This document shows positions 20,054 to 29,859 of a DNA stretch of 49,280 bases, in pieces. The notes under the pieces are model-generated. The model searched no databases and was not told the DNA's origin. It was given only the letters and a program-made list of their open reading frames with translations. Source of the DNA: Asparagopsis taxiformis (lineage: Eukaryota; Rhodophyta; Florideophyceae; Bonnemaisoniales; Bonnemaisoniaceae); the NCBI GenBank assembly GCA_030407315.1, contig JALQPE010000729.1:1-49280 (forward strand), written 5' to 3'. Numbering within the stretch: position 1 is the stretch's first letter; the number at the start of each line of letters is the position of its first letter. Position numbers and translations under genes: made by a program.

Positions 20054-20323
20054 CCAACCTGAAATGGACGTCCGGTGGATGTCCAGCTCGATTGCACTGC
20101 TGGCCAGCCCAGAAATTCTAAAATTTCGGGCACAAAAAAATTGTAAAAAATCAACGATTTGGGCGGGTCGATTGTGCCGTACGGCACACCCCCATCTCAA
20201 AAACATGTTCACATGTGCATGTTTTTGAGAATAGCCCAAATTTTAACTCAAATCAGGGTGTTCCCCGGATAAAGGGGTGCTCGCAGCCGCCCCAAAAGCC
20301 GCCTAGCTTGACAGCTGTAATTT
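20054..20323 (+). repeat. Dispersed ~200-bp structured repeat, copy D, with extended flank
   Basis: Plus-orientation copy. Beyond the common right end it continues with a flank also present at copy A (GGGGTGCTCGC...GCCTAGCTTGACAGCTGTAATT). It ends 283 bp upstream of the ParB-like gene at 20606, in the same orientation. Confidence 0.9.
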
Positions 20324-20605
20324 TAACACATTACACATCAAGGACACTGCCTGCTTCACGCCACCTCGTCAGGTTTCGAGAGCCCGACTCGGGCCCGTTC
20401 CGAACGGACACTCACATCTCGATTGCCTGTCTTGCATTCCAGCGGTCACGATAGGTGTGTACCTAACAAAATTTCGGTTGTATTGTGTTATTATTTCCAG
20501 CGATTGGCGTTCACGACAATTCTTCAACTTAACGTGAAACCTACCATCCACATCACTCCAATACGTCAACGTCAACCATCTCTTTTCCTTTCCAACTCAA
20601 CAACC

Positions 20606-23600
20606 ATGGCGGATACGCATTTCAGCAGTTTGTTTTCAACGGTTTGCGGCGATCAAGTGAGCGCGTCAGCGGAGTCGCGCGGACTCAAGCGCGGCGTCGA
20701 TGTCGACTTGTTTGCGGACGTGGACAGTGCGGCTGTGCATATTGGGACGGCTTCGGTGAGCACTGCTGGTGGCGATGTTGGCCTTCCGCGCACGCTGCAC
20801 AACCACAAGCTGCCGGAAACCGACGAGGCAGACTATATCGTCGTGCGCAACATTGCGACTAAGGACAAGTTCAAGGACCTCCCGTTCCCGTACATGTTTG
20901 ATGGCGCCGAGGGACCGCCGGAGACGATGGGTGGAGCATACGCCGCGGCGTTTTACCCTTGGGATACTCGGATGATGCGCCCCGCTGCGGAGGATGGCCC
21001 TAGCGACATTCGTACCCCTGCTGCAGCGTCAAACTTCAACGCAGCGACGAACCAGGCCAGCTCGGGACGGATGCCCAGTACCGGTCCGGCAGGCGAAATC
21101 ACTGGTTCGGGGGGTACGAAGCATCCAGCACGCTCCGTCCCGGTTTCGGGAGGCACGAAGCGCCCTGCTCGCTCTGCTAGAGCCTCCAGTGGAGGCACGA
21201 AGCACCCTGCTCGCTCCAACGTCACCGAAGCTACTACGCAGGACGTAACCGAGGTGGACGACGAACCGGAGGTGGCGGAAAGCATTCGTGAGCAGCAGGG
21301 GACGCAAATTACGGTGCCCAAGTTTGTGACGTCGGATTACGTCGGAGAAGGAGCGACTGTGTTGGTGAGGCAGCTAGTGGAACCGGCCGTGACCCTTCGG
21401 GATGTGAAAGAAGACCACGTGGAGGACCTGCGCAACAATATGTTGGCTGTGGGGTATGTGAGCTCTTCGCGTATCACTGTTACGGTGCTGAGGTCGCAGA
21501 ACACGCATCTGTCCGCCGCCACGCGTCTGTTCCAGAATGGCAAATTCCATGCCAATGCGAACGTGACCGTGATCGACGGACTGCATCGTCTCAATGCTAT
21601 GCATAGCATTGCGGATGACTTCACGCGCCTCACCCGTATGCACAGAACCAAGCTGCCACAGGACGCAAACCGCTTGCGCTGGGTTACTCAGCCTCTGGAT
21701 GTGTACTACCTTCGCCGCAAGGACAACAGTGATCTTCAGCCTCATGAGATCATCCACAAGAGTGCAGAGTCGAACCATACGACTGGGACGCAACTGACGG
21801 AGCGCTCCCTGGTTCGAGTCTTGTCGTCCATCCAGCAGTTCATCCGTACGATTGCTGTTGCAAATAACGTGGAAAACGCTGGCGACTTGCGTGAGTCTGA
21901 TGTCATCCGAACATTGTTCGAGGCGCAGTTCATGGGGATGATGAATTCAACGAACACGGCCCGGCAGTGGACGCGTTTGGCTATAGCAACGCTGAAGCAT
22001 CCTGTTCTCGACGAAGTGTTGCGTGAGCTGAACAATTCCGAGCGCCGCAACGAGATTGGGATAACGCACCTGGACCACAAGATAGTGCGCGAGTTGCTGG
22101 AAGAAAACTTTGTCTTCGTCTTGCGTGGTCTTTCGGAGTACTTGAACCCTGCTCATGGTGGACGTCCGGATGGACGCTTTGACGTGAACGACTTCTATAC
22201 ATACGTCCGTCGCGTGACTGCAATCGCAAATTCTCTGTACGCTGCGTATGGGCGCCCAAAGAGTATTATGCGCAAGTCATTTCTGAGCACAGAGATGGCA
22301 ATTGGGTCGGTTAAGCAGCCGAAGGAGTTGCAATGGCATCTCACCAATGCCATTGCAATGTATAGAGGGGACGACCGGAGCAGTGAGGTTCGAATGCGAC
22401 GGAGAACCACGCGTTTACAGGATTTGGAAACGAACTTGAAAGAGTTTTTCAATCCGACATTGAAGAAGAAGACTAAGGCTCGACGCAAACGCCGCCCTTC
22501 TGCTGCCAATGTGAGACTCACTCACAAGAAGCAGCGGAATGTCGAACATGAGCCTGCTTCGCATGGCATCCGCCGCCGTTCACAGCGACTTCGCTCGACG
22601 GGGAGCACACGCCTCGAGGAAGAAGAGCCGGTTGTGGTACAACAATCCGCCGGGGAAGAAGAACAGGCCGTTGTTGATAAACCCACCGATCAACAACAAG
22701 CCACTCTTTCCGGTGATGAGGGTGACGAAGACTCCGCCCGTTCCCCCGATTCTGCCGTTGAGATTGTCCCCCAAGATAACCAACGTGCTGGTGCGACTCC
22801 CTCCAACCAAGAATCTGTCCATACCGCTTCGGACGAGGAAGACAAACAGGGTGCAGACGAGGGCCAAGCCGAAAGAAAGGGGGTCCGCGAAGTGACAATT
22901 ACACTCACTGTTCCGGAAGGAGTCGAAGTCGATGAAGACGGTTACATCGTTCGTGACTCTCCTTCGGAACACGACCTCCTGTTCGACGACCGTATGCCAT
23001 CTCTTCCTGACGATTTCGAAGTCAAAGACCGAGCCGAAGGGCATCATCTGGCGCAGCGTCCCGCGGACGTCATCGCATCGGTGAGGGTTGGCTGTCTGCC
23101 TCCGATTGAGCTCAGGTTGTTCAACAACCTGAGCTCAATCGGAATAAGTTATTGGAAAGTGTGGAAATCGATGAGGAGGGCAGAGAGGTGAGGTATTTGA
23201 AGCAAGTGGCGATGGACCCTGTCTTTGAGGGGCTGCATATTCCGGAACAACATCGGGCTCGTCATCTTGTTTTGGAGATCGACACCATCTATCCGATGTT
23301 TTTCGCAGCGTGGAAGATGGCTGCCAAGGCGATGTGTGAGCCTACATCGACGTTTCTACCCTCGAGGCTGGACTTCGTCCAGGTTGCGCGAATGTCTACA
23401 AGCTGGAAGGATTCGTATGAGGCCGGCACTGGTATGGCGTACTTCCACAATTGCCGAACGGAAATCAATGAGCGAGGGTATACGGTGATGCACAATTTCG
23501 CGGATGTAAGCTACCTCGATGCGTCGGACAAGTTGCCATTTGACTTGGGTCTCATGGAAGAAATTCCTAACCAGGAATTGTTTCGGTACTTCTTGGGAAC

Positions 23601-23781
23601 ATGGGAGGGGGAGCAGGTGCACAAGGACCCTGGGAACCGGCAGCTGTGGAGTCCCATTGTCAATACGGGGGACGATGAAACAGATGAGAAGAACCGGAAT
23701 GAGGGGAGGGCTCGCTTCACGTCTACGCGCCACTGCCTGGTTGACTATGCCGAGAACGATGAGACGCATATCGACCGGTAA
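20606..23781 (+). CDS. ParB/Srx-fold protein, with probable intron or frame break
   Basis: The ATG at 20606 (CAACCATGG, good Kozak context) is preferred to earlier in-frame codons. Near residues 91-117 is a motif, PFPY..DG.E.PP followed by F.PWD..MMRP, that recurs in the ParB-methyltransferase at 26.7-29.7 kb. Residues 230-340 form a ParB/sulfiredoxin-like domain, ending in VTVIDGLHRLNAM (IDGLHRL 323-329), the family signature for nucleotide/DNA handling. A helical region follows, then a basic tract (about 615-630) and an acidic disordered tail. The frame changes near 23.1 kb. Removing 23081-23148 (68 nt, GTGAGG...AATAAG, phase 0) restores the frame into a further ~211 codons ending at 23781; one missing base would also do so. 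The C-terminal part contains a globular, Trp-rich stretch not recognised. There is no methyltransferase domain. Role inferred: DNA-binding partner or regulator in an element with the two genes that follow on the opposite strand. Confidence 0.7.
23101..23143. repeat. 43-bp palindrome, 21-bp perfect arms, inside the ParB-like gene
   Basis: Arms 23101-23121 and 23123-23143 (starting TCCGATTGAGCTCAGG) are perfect complements around one base (23122). It fills most of the possible 68-nt intron and coincides with the frame change of the ParB-like gene. Confidence 0.95.
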
Positions 23782-23928
23782 CACTGATTTCGCTATGAAC
23801 AGAACGTACTTTCCAAACCAGAATCCAACTTTCTGAAGTTGATTGAACATGAGAGATGTTTTTTCATATTGATTGAATAGGATAACAAAGTTGATTGAAC
23901 TACTCGTGTCGTCGAAGACGAGGCGTTT

Positions 23929-26442
23929 TTACTTCGGAATAGACGCCAGGCCTGACCTGATCTCTTTCTCTACCCCAGCTCTTATCATCTTGTTTGTTAG
24001 TGAAGGGAACTCTGCAATGACGGTGTCAACCGAAATATGTCCCTTCCAAGCCACTGTTGTTCTCCCCTTGCGAAGCATGGCAGGCCTATACTTACCTGAC
24101 CATGCGTCTCTTCCATCGTAGACCTCGTACCACCGAACACACAGCTGACAAATAACCCCTTCGTTGTTTTTCTTACAACTCATAATTTGTCCTAGCCAGA
24201 ACGGCATCTCAGTAGTACAGTCTTCTCCATTTACAGCCACGAAGCGATTCACCGAGTAGGGCAAGTCTGATAGTGGTATGCAATCTGCAGTCGACATGAG
24301 TTCCTCCTCCATCGGGACGACGTTCCGATTCCCTTTTCGATACATGCCATTCATCTCGAAACATTCGGTGAGGTTCCAATGAAAAGAATCTTCCCTTTCC
24401 TCATAAACCTGTCGTAGAAGCTCATGTAGCTGATCCATTTTAGAATTGTTATTGACCCTGCTCTCTTCCGAACGAAAACGGAGCAGGACCTCATGTCGAT
24501 CTGGAGGAGAACGTATGATATTACTCGGTGTTCGTTTCAGTTCAGGAGGCTTAACCAGGAAACCATTCAGCCCCGGAGTGAGAACTGGGAGAGGCTTCCA
24601 GTTGTCTTCACAAAATATCTTAACATCGCATGCAGTTCTGTAGAAGTCATAACTTTTTCCTGTATCTTGGGATCGGTGAAACCTGAAGTATCTGAATTTT
24701 GAGAAAGCATGCACTTTTCCAACCGAATTCTCACTCCGGCAGAGACCGGAGAAGTTTGCCACGTGCAACATACGAGAGACAGAGGGTTCCGGAGTATAGG
24801 ACACTCTGAGTTGTTCAACTAAATCTTCCATAGTGACGGCGTTGTGGGAACGTAGCCTGCGAGAGGTACAGCTAAAGGCCTGGTCGATGTCTGCATGGGT
24901 GTGGCCGATGGGTAGGAAAGAAGCGTGTACTTCTTCAAACACACCCCAAGCAACGAGACATTCTAGATAGCAAAACAGAAACGTGTTCTTGTTCTCTCTC
25001 GTGCAATTGTCTACCTGCAAGTACAGTGTTCCCTGAAGACTCGAACCCATAGCCTTTTTGGTAAGAGTCCTGTGAATTGCCTCGATGATATGATTTGCCC
25101 CAGTTTCGAATTCAGCAGTAAGTGTGTACAACGAAAGATGCTTTCGGACACCATGTTCGAGAACACCTATGAGTCTCACCTTCAAACTATGACCAACAGT
25201 CGCTTTTGTACATACCGTGAAATGGGGAAGACCGTATCCTGATTGATCAGCCCCGTCTACGATCAGAGACGTGAACCTGGAGGGATATAGTGACGCTTCT
25301 TCACACTTCTTTTGATACTCCCTGCGTTCCCGTGCCACCATCTCGATATGACGCTGGCGACGTTCCAGAAGCGGAGCAGTGCGTTGAATATCTGTCCCGA
25401 TGGCTTCCAGTTTATCACGTATGTACTCACATTCCGAACATTTCGTGAACCTCTGGACACGCCGAACCTTGATATTCGCACAAAACGTGTTCCAGGTGTT
25501 GTAGAAGTAGCTCAAAGTTGGTGGGTTCCGGTTCGAGTATAATAACGTAAATTGGTCGCAGAACATCTCGTACACAGCCTTCTTCTCGAAAAGAGGCAGA
25601 TGCTTCTCTCCACTGTCTGGCATCATATCAGCAGTCGAGGCAGACAAGCGTTCAAGGAAGCAGATCACTGCATCTCTATGTGGAGAGCCAGAAATTCGTT
25701 TCGGAGAAGCCATAAATGGAAGACTCCCATTCTGGCAAGCTTTCTTTACCGAGGTCTGCAGGTGTCGTGAAAACTTGAAGCTGTACTCTAGGAATTCGCA
25801 ACACACAGGCTTCCCAGAGAAGTAGAACCGGTTACTGTTTGGTTCCAGTAGAGCGTGCAGATACCTGCGGCGATCGTCCCTGTTGTACAACAAAACTCGT
25901 TCTGCTTCATTCCGAAGGAAAACATGGTCGGTTTTTCTGAAGCATCCCTTATTGCAGCATGGTATTCTTCTTATATCTGTTTTGGGCAGTGACAAACTGA
26001 ACTTCACCCGCCTCTCTAGCATGCTGCTCTTTCGACGAACTGAACTGGACCTCGTCACACTTTCATAATTCTTCCTGTGTTGTAGTCGTGAAAATGGTTT
26101 ATACATCGAAGCCGTGGATCGGAAAGAGTCGGAAGAAGTACCCACTATTCCATGCATCACTTCATCGTGGCTACGCGGCATAGATATGGTTTCAACAGAA
26201 GGAGCGTGTTCTGATTCGGAGTCCCTAGAAAGAGATTTCATGTATGATTCGGCTTTCTCCAGTGCGTCATTCCTAGCTTCGGCGAGATGAAAACGCGGAG
26301 CCATCTGCTGTGGGAGCAGAACGAATGATCTCTGAACGGTAGTTAGATTTGCAGGTAGCGTGGAAAAGAGATGGCTGCAAGACGAGTATATCGGTTGATC
26401 AAGATGCATGGTGAGTAGGAATGACACCGGTGAGACGTTCAT
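23929..26442 (-). CDS. DUF7869-type transposase-like protein
   Basis: An 837-aa protein. Residues 155-230 carry a cysteine cluster (CCNKGC 162-167) followed by an R.RYL..L.EP and VCCEFL pattern, probably a zinc-binding DNA-recognition region. Residues 335-340 add a C.EC pair. The core has IVDGADQSGYG (Asp396), LQVDNCTRENKN (Asp478) and FLPIGHTHADIDQAFS (513-524). These are the hallmark blocks of the DUF7869 family, widespread in protists, fungi and invertebrates and resembling an RNase H-fold integrase/transposase with D-D-D/E residues; enzymatic activity is not established to my knowledge. Residues 730-835 form a beta-rich C-terminal domain (VNRFVAVNGEDCTTEMPFWL...), chromo/BAH/Tudor-like in feel. 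The gene is intact from the ATG at 26442. It converges with the ParB-like gene and sits 259 bp downstream of the ParB-methyltransferase on the same strand. Confidence 0.75.
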   Translation of the reverse strand: MNVSPVSFLLTMHLDQPIYSSCSHLFSTLPANLTTVQRSFVLLPQQMAPRFHLAEARNDALEKAESYMKSLSRDSESEHAPSVETISMPRSHDEVMHGIVGTSSDSFRSTASMYKPFSRLQHRKNYESVTRSSSVRRKSSMLERRVKFSLSLPKTDIRRIPCCNKGCFRKTDHVFLRNEAERVLLYNRDDRRRYLHALLEPNSNRFYFSGKPVCCEFLEYSFKFSRHLQTSVKKACQNGSLPFMASPKRISGSPHRDAVICFLERLSASTADMMPDSGEKHLPLFEKKAVYEMFCDQFTLLYSNRNPPTLSYFYNTWNTFCANIKVRRVQRFTKCSECEYIRDKLEAIGTDIQRTAPLLERRQRHIEMVARERREYQKKCEEASLYPSRFTSLIVDGADQSGYGLPHFTVCTKATVGHSLKVRLIGVLEHGVRKHLSLYTLTAEFETGANHIIEAIHRTLTKKAMGSSLQGTLYLQVDNCTRENKNTFLFCYLECLVAWGVFEEVHASFLPIGHTHADIDQAFSCTSRRLRSHNAVTMEDLVEQLRVSYTPEPSVSRMLHVANFSGLCRSENSVGKVHAFSKFRYFRFHRSQDTGKSYDFYRTACDVKIFCEDNWKPLPVLTPGLNGFLVKPPELKRTPSNIIRSPPDRHEVLLRFRSEESRVNNNSKMDQLHELLRQVYEEREDSFHWNLTECFEMNGMYRKGNRNVVPMEEELMSTADCIPLSDLPYSVNRFVAVNGEDCTTEMPFWLGQIMSCKKNNEGVICQLCVRWYEVYDGRDAWSGKYRPAMLRKGRTTVAWKGHISVDTVIAEFPSLTNKMIRAGVEKEIRSGLASIPK

Positions 26443-26701
26443 CTAATATGGATGCAGAGTGGCCTCCTCGACGGCGATAGTTGGCCCAGGATACAGCGCC
26501 AAATACCTATGTCAAATCAATCTCTGTTGTGAATGGAGTACGGCTGATTGGTTGATTTGTGCTCTTCATGCGCCCATGATTACGGGGAAAAATGACAACA
26601 ATCTTTCCTCTCTGAAGGTTTACAAATGGTACGAAACAGAGCTAAAGGTTTATTGCAGTGGTTTTGTTCAAATCTGCCGAGCGAAACTATACGTAATAAG
26701 A

Positions 26702-29700
26702 CTAAGACAACGGCCTCATCTTGTTCAAGTCCCATGCGAATATCCCGTTCAGCCCTTTCAAAGTTCCAGGAGGAGGTTCAATACCACCGTATTTGTACGG
26801 GTAAGGACAATCCAAACAACATTCGTTCGGTTCGAACATATAACAAGATACAAGTTTCTGATCCTCACCTTGAAAGTTCGCTAGAGGTACATTGTGTATT
26901 GTAGTTTGGAACCTCTCATCACTAGTTCCTGCACAAAGGAGAGACGCTTTTCCGACGACCTGATCCAAAATGTATAGTTCAACAGAATCTCCTCCTTTCA
27001 GTACTCTCTCTATTCCTTCGATAGTGGATTTACCGGCATTTGTATTATCATCTTTTCCCTTTTTCTGTAGCGAACAGATTTTCGGTTGGCTTAGCAGAAC
27101 GCCATCCTCTGCATGATTCCCTGTTCTCCTCTTCTTCGATCCGATACGTGATCTCAGATCATTATGATACAAAGCATCGGCAATAGAACGAAGTCTTTCA
27201 TGAGCGAGACGGAAAATCTTGGTACTAGCTTCCACAACCACACATGAACGGGCTGTCTTCATCGCTGCGATCGCAGTAGTAAGTGTTCCTCCGTAAACAT
27301 CAATAACTGAACCCCTCTCAGGACAAAACGTGTTGATTATCTCGGATAACATTCCAATATGTTTCTCTTCTGTTAGAACAGGAGATTTTGTTCCTGGAGT
27401 GAGAAGTTTGTCTTTCGAAACGGGAATTCTGGACATTGCAGCGAATTTCCGTTTCGTTTCTGTTGGGACGAGGTGATATTGGCTTCGAAGGTCTGGCTTG
27501 AAACCGTCCTTACGATGTCCGGGAGCCCTGGCAACAACTGCAAACTCGCACGCGTTTTGTGGGAACATATCTCCGCGATGTGCTTGTACAGTGTTCGTGT
27601 CTTTCATGAATACGAAAGGGTATTCCGGACCGTCGAAACCGACGTTTCTCAGCTCATGCAGGAATGCTGGAAAGTTTCGGAATGATACAAAACAGAAAAA
27701 CCAGCCACCTGGCTTCAAGGCTCTCCTTGCAAACTGGCATAATGCATTGATTTCCTTATCACTTATGAAATTGTTATATGCGGTATTACGAAGGGATTTA
27801 GAATTCGGAGTTCCATACGGAGGGTCGGTAAGAACTAAATCCTGAAGAGGGTACTCATCTGTCCATATTTCCTTGTCGAAGTCCTGCCATTTCATCTGAT
27901 AGCATGTAATTCCCATTTCAAGAACGTAGTCTTTTCTTTCTGGCTCATTCGTACCAGATGAACCGCGTTTAGAATGAAGGTTGAGGCGGTCTGAGTTGAT
28001 ACTAGGTGAAGCAGAGACATCGTTCTCTGTTATCATTCGGTCCACTGGAATAGAAGTTTTCGGTCCGGTGATAACCTTTTCGGAAGCGTCAACTTCATCT
28101 TGTACAGATTCTTGCGTTATCTGGCTCATCTTCGGTACCGAGACTATATCCTCATCACATATTTCGGAGCCTAGTTGAGGAACACTATCTTCCTTCGAGA
28201 CATCTTTTTGTTTCTCTTCTTTCGCGTCCCTTGTATCTGCATTTTCGTTATCGGCTGCCGTCTTGCCAATTTCCTGACAGAAAGAATCGGGATCTGGGTC
28301 TTTTCGATGGCTTTCCCGATACTTCTTTTCCTTCATGGGAGCAATTTGAGGGCAAACTTTCCGGTACTGCTTCAAAAGAGCATCCAGAATATTATAATCA
28401 TTTCCCATGTTCTCCATAACATCAGTATCGAACTTTGATGAGCGAAGTAGATTCTGCTTGATTGATTCCATGCCCTTTGGCCATACCTGTCCTTCATGAA
28501 GAACCTCGAACTTACGCGCTTCTTTCATCGCTGCGCATGTGTATTCGTATTGCTGGAGGGTATCTTTGTATGATACTGGTTTGAATTTATTCAATCTGGA
28601 GATTCCCCGAAGCCTGTAAAGAGTATGAACTTGAACTTCTTCAGCATCAGTACCCGAAGCATTCATGAACTTGGTTGCAGATTTCAAAGATGTTATATTC
28701 ACAAATTTGCGATACACGCGACAGTCAACGCTTTTCATTGGGGTATTAGTACCCTTTCTCCGAGTTTTCAATGCCATACTGTTGCTAGAAGGAGGTTCTG
28801 CCAAGTCTGGATGCTCCGAATTCATAATTGTTCCAATCTCTTCGATCACTCGCGCAGGAAGGCGCAATGCCGTCGCAGCAGTCTGTCTGACGGTGTTATC
28901 CTTGAGGTGGGAGCAACCATCATATGCGGCAGCAACTTGTTTGGCTGTAGGTGGCTTTGAGGTCATGCTCTGCATCCGGTGGGCTTCTTCTTTCATTCCG
29001 CTCAGGATATCATAGAACGTGGTTTCGACATATAATGTTGCATCATGCTTACGGTTCTGATGTCTGCCTAGTTGTTTCAGAACTTGGATAGAATGACCTC
29101 CTTTCAGTATCGTGACAGGCCACATAAAAGAGTCCCACCTCTCCGGGTTCTCATCCATTAACTCCTGGATTGCAGTCAGTCTGTGCATACCGTCAACAAC
29201 TCCGTACCAAACGGAACGGCATTCGGACTTCTCTTTCGCCTCACTGTCAGAAAGAAAATCACCCTGAGGACCGCGTATCGTTTTGAAAAAGTCAATAATG
29301 TGGCGCTGGAACGACCCGGTCAACTCGACTACGATCGCATTGTCGGAGCCCGAAATGAATCCATCAATTCCGTTTGTTTCATCTTGTTCTTGACATTGTG
29401 CTGACTTTATGTTTCCAGAAAATATCGACTTCAATCGCAACACACCAGAGCGCACTACTTGTCGAACAGCAGTGAGTGGGATGCATGCCCGCGGATCAAC
29501 ACGTGTGTTCGTAGACCCTTCCATGACGTCTGCAAATAAGGCGGTATTAGTGTGCTTCATGGTGGAAGTACCCGGTTCCTCTTCTGGAGGACCTGATTTG
29601 GAACTGAGTCTGGACCCACTCCTCTTGAAGAATCTCGTCATGTCATCCAGTTCTGAAATAATGAAGTGCCGGGTAAGAAATGAAGGGGAAACAGAAGCTA

Positions 29701-29734
29701 TAAAACTCTGTATCAATTTCTCGCACTTTCGCAT
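26702..29734 (-). CDS. ParB domain-DNA methyltransferase fusion
   Basis: A 1,010-aa protein. Residues 75-250 form a ParB/Srx-like domain with the signature VVDGMHRLTAI (DGMHRL 181-186), followed by a helical region similar in pattern to that of the ParB-like protein at 20.6 kb. Residues 470-600 are charged and disordered. The methyltransferase follows: motif IV LTDPPYG (DPPY 637-640), LKPGGW, then motif I VIDVYGGTLTT (about 810-820). Motif IV before motif I makes it beta class, adenine-N6 or cytosine-N4. ParB-methyltransferase fusions are common in phages and bacteria at about half this size, so the architecture suggests an old prokaryotic or viral origin. The C-terminal ~35 residues carry the PYPYKYGGIEPPP...FAWDLNKMRP motif shared with the 20.6-kb protein. 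The ATG at 29734 is well placed, and a 46-bp palindrome lies 80 bp upstream. The ORF is intact. Confidence 0.85.
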   Translation of the reverse strand: MRKCEKLIQSFIASVSPSFLTRHFIISELDDMTRFFKRSGSRLSSKSGPPEEEPGTSTMKHTNTALFADVMEGSTNTRVDPRACIPLTAVRQVVRSGVLRLKSIFSGNIKSAQCQEQDETNGIDGFISGSDNAIVVELTGSFQRHIIDFFKTIRGPQGDFLSDSEAKEKSECRSVWYGVVDGMHRLTAIQELMDENPERWDSFMWPVTILKGGHSIQVLKQLGRHQNRKHDATLYVETTFYDILSGMKEEAHRMQSMTSKPPTAKQVAAAYDGCSHLKDNTVRQTAATALRLPARVIEEIGTIMNSEHPDLAEPPSSNSMALKTRRKGTNTPMKSVDCRVYRKFVNITSLKSATKFMNASGTDAEEVQVHTLYRLRGISRLNKFKPVSYKDTLQQYEYTCAAMKEARKFEVLHEGQVWPKGMESIKQNLLRSSKFDTDVMENMGNDYNILDALLKQYRKVCPQIAPMKEKKYRESHRKDPDPDSFCQEIGKTAADNENADTRDAKEEKQKDVSKEDSVPQLGSEICDEDIVSVPKMSQITQESVQDEVDASEKVITGPKTSIPVDRMITENDVSASPSINSDRLNLHSKRGSSGTNEPERKDYVLEMGITCYQMKWQDFDKEIWTDEYPLQDLVLTDPPYGTPNSKSLRNTAYNNFISDKEINALCQFARRALKPGGWFFCFVSFRNFPAFLHELRNVGFDGPEYPFVFMKDTNTVQAHRGDMFPQNACEFAVVARAPGHRKDGFKPDLRSQYHLVPTETKRKFAAMSRIPVSKDKLLTPGTKSPVLTEEKHIGMLSEIINTFCPERGSVIDVYGGTLTTAIAAMKTARSCVVVEASTKIFRLAHERLRSIADALYHNDLRSRIGSKKRRTGNHAEDGVLLSQPKICSLQKKGKDDNTNAGKSTIEGIERVLKGGDSVELYILDQVVGKASLLCAGTSDERFQTTIHNVPLANFQGEDQKLVSCYMFEPNECCLDCPYPYKYGGIEPPPGTLKGLNGIFAWDLNKMRPLS

Positions 29735-29813
29735 GAAGGACTTGAAATGATTGTCATGAACGCCATACTCAAGTACAGTGTACTTTCACCATGCATAGTA
29801 CACTGGCCCAAAC

Positions 29814-29859
29814 CCGAAATGACCGTTCACATTGGATCCAATGTGAACGGTCATTTCGG
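29814..29859. repeat. 46-bp perfect palindrome upstream of the ParB-methyltransferase gene
   Basis: Arms 29814-29836 and 29837-29859 (starting CCGAAATGACCG) are exact complements with no spacer, centred on GGATCC. Pairing continues outward for about six more bases after one mismatch. It lies 80-125 bp upstream of the ATG at 29734, where an operator or promoter element would be expected. A shorter CAGTGTACT/AGTACACTG inverted repeat is at about 29777-29806. Confidence 0.95.

Noticed and set aside
23152..23781. 2-oxoglutarate dioxygenase-like reading of the C-terminal part of the ParB-like gene
   Set aside because: The INERGYTVMHNF segment recalls the start of such folds, but no HxD...H iron-binding motif follows before the stop.
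23356..23850. 164-codon minus-strand ORF opposite the end of the ParB-like gene
   Set aside because: No motif; the plus-strand frame has better protein-like composition and continues the upstream gene.
20606..29734. Bacterial chromosome-partition or restriction-modification locus
   Set aside because: ParB and DPPY motifs suggest it, but gene size, spacing, Kozak-like starts, splice signals and the eukaryotic transposase-type neighbours do not fit prokaryotic DNA, and there is no ParA or restriction endonuclease.
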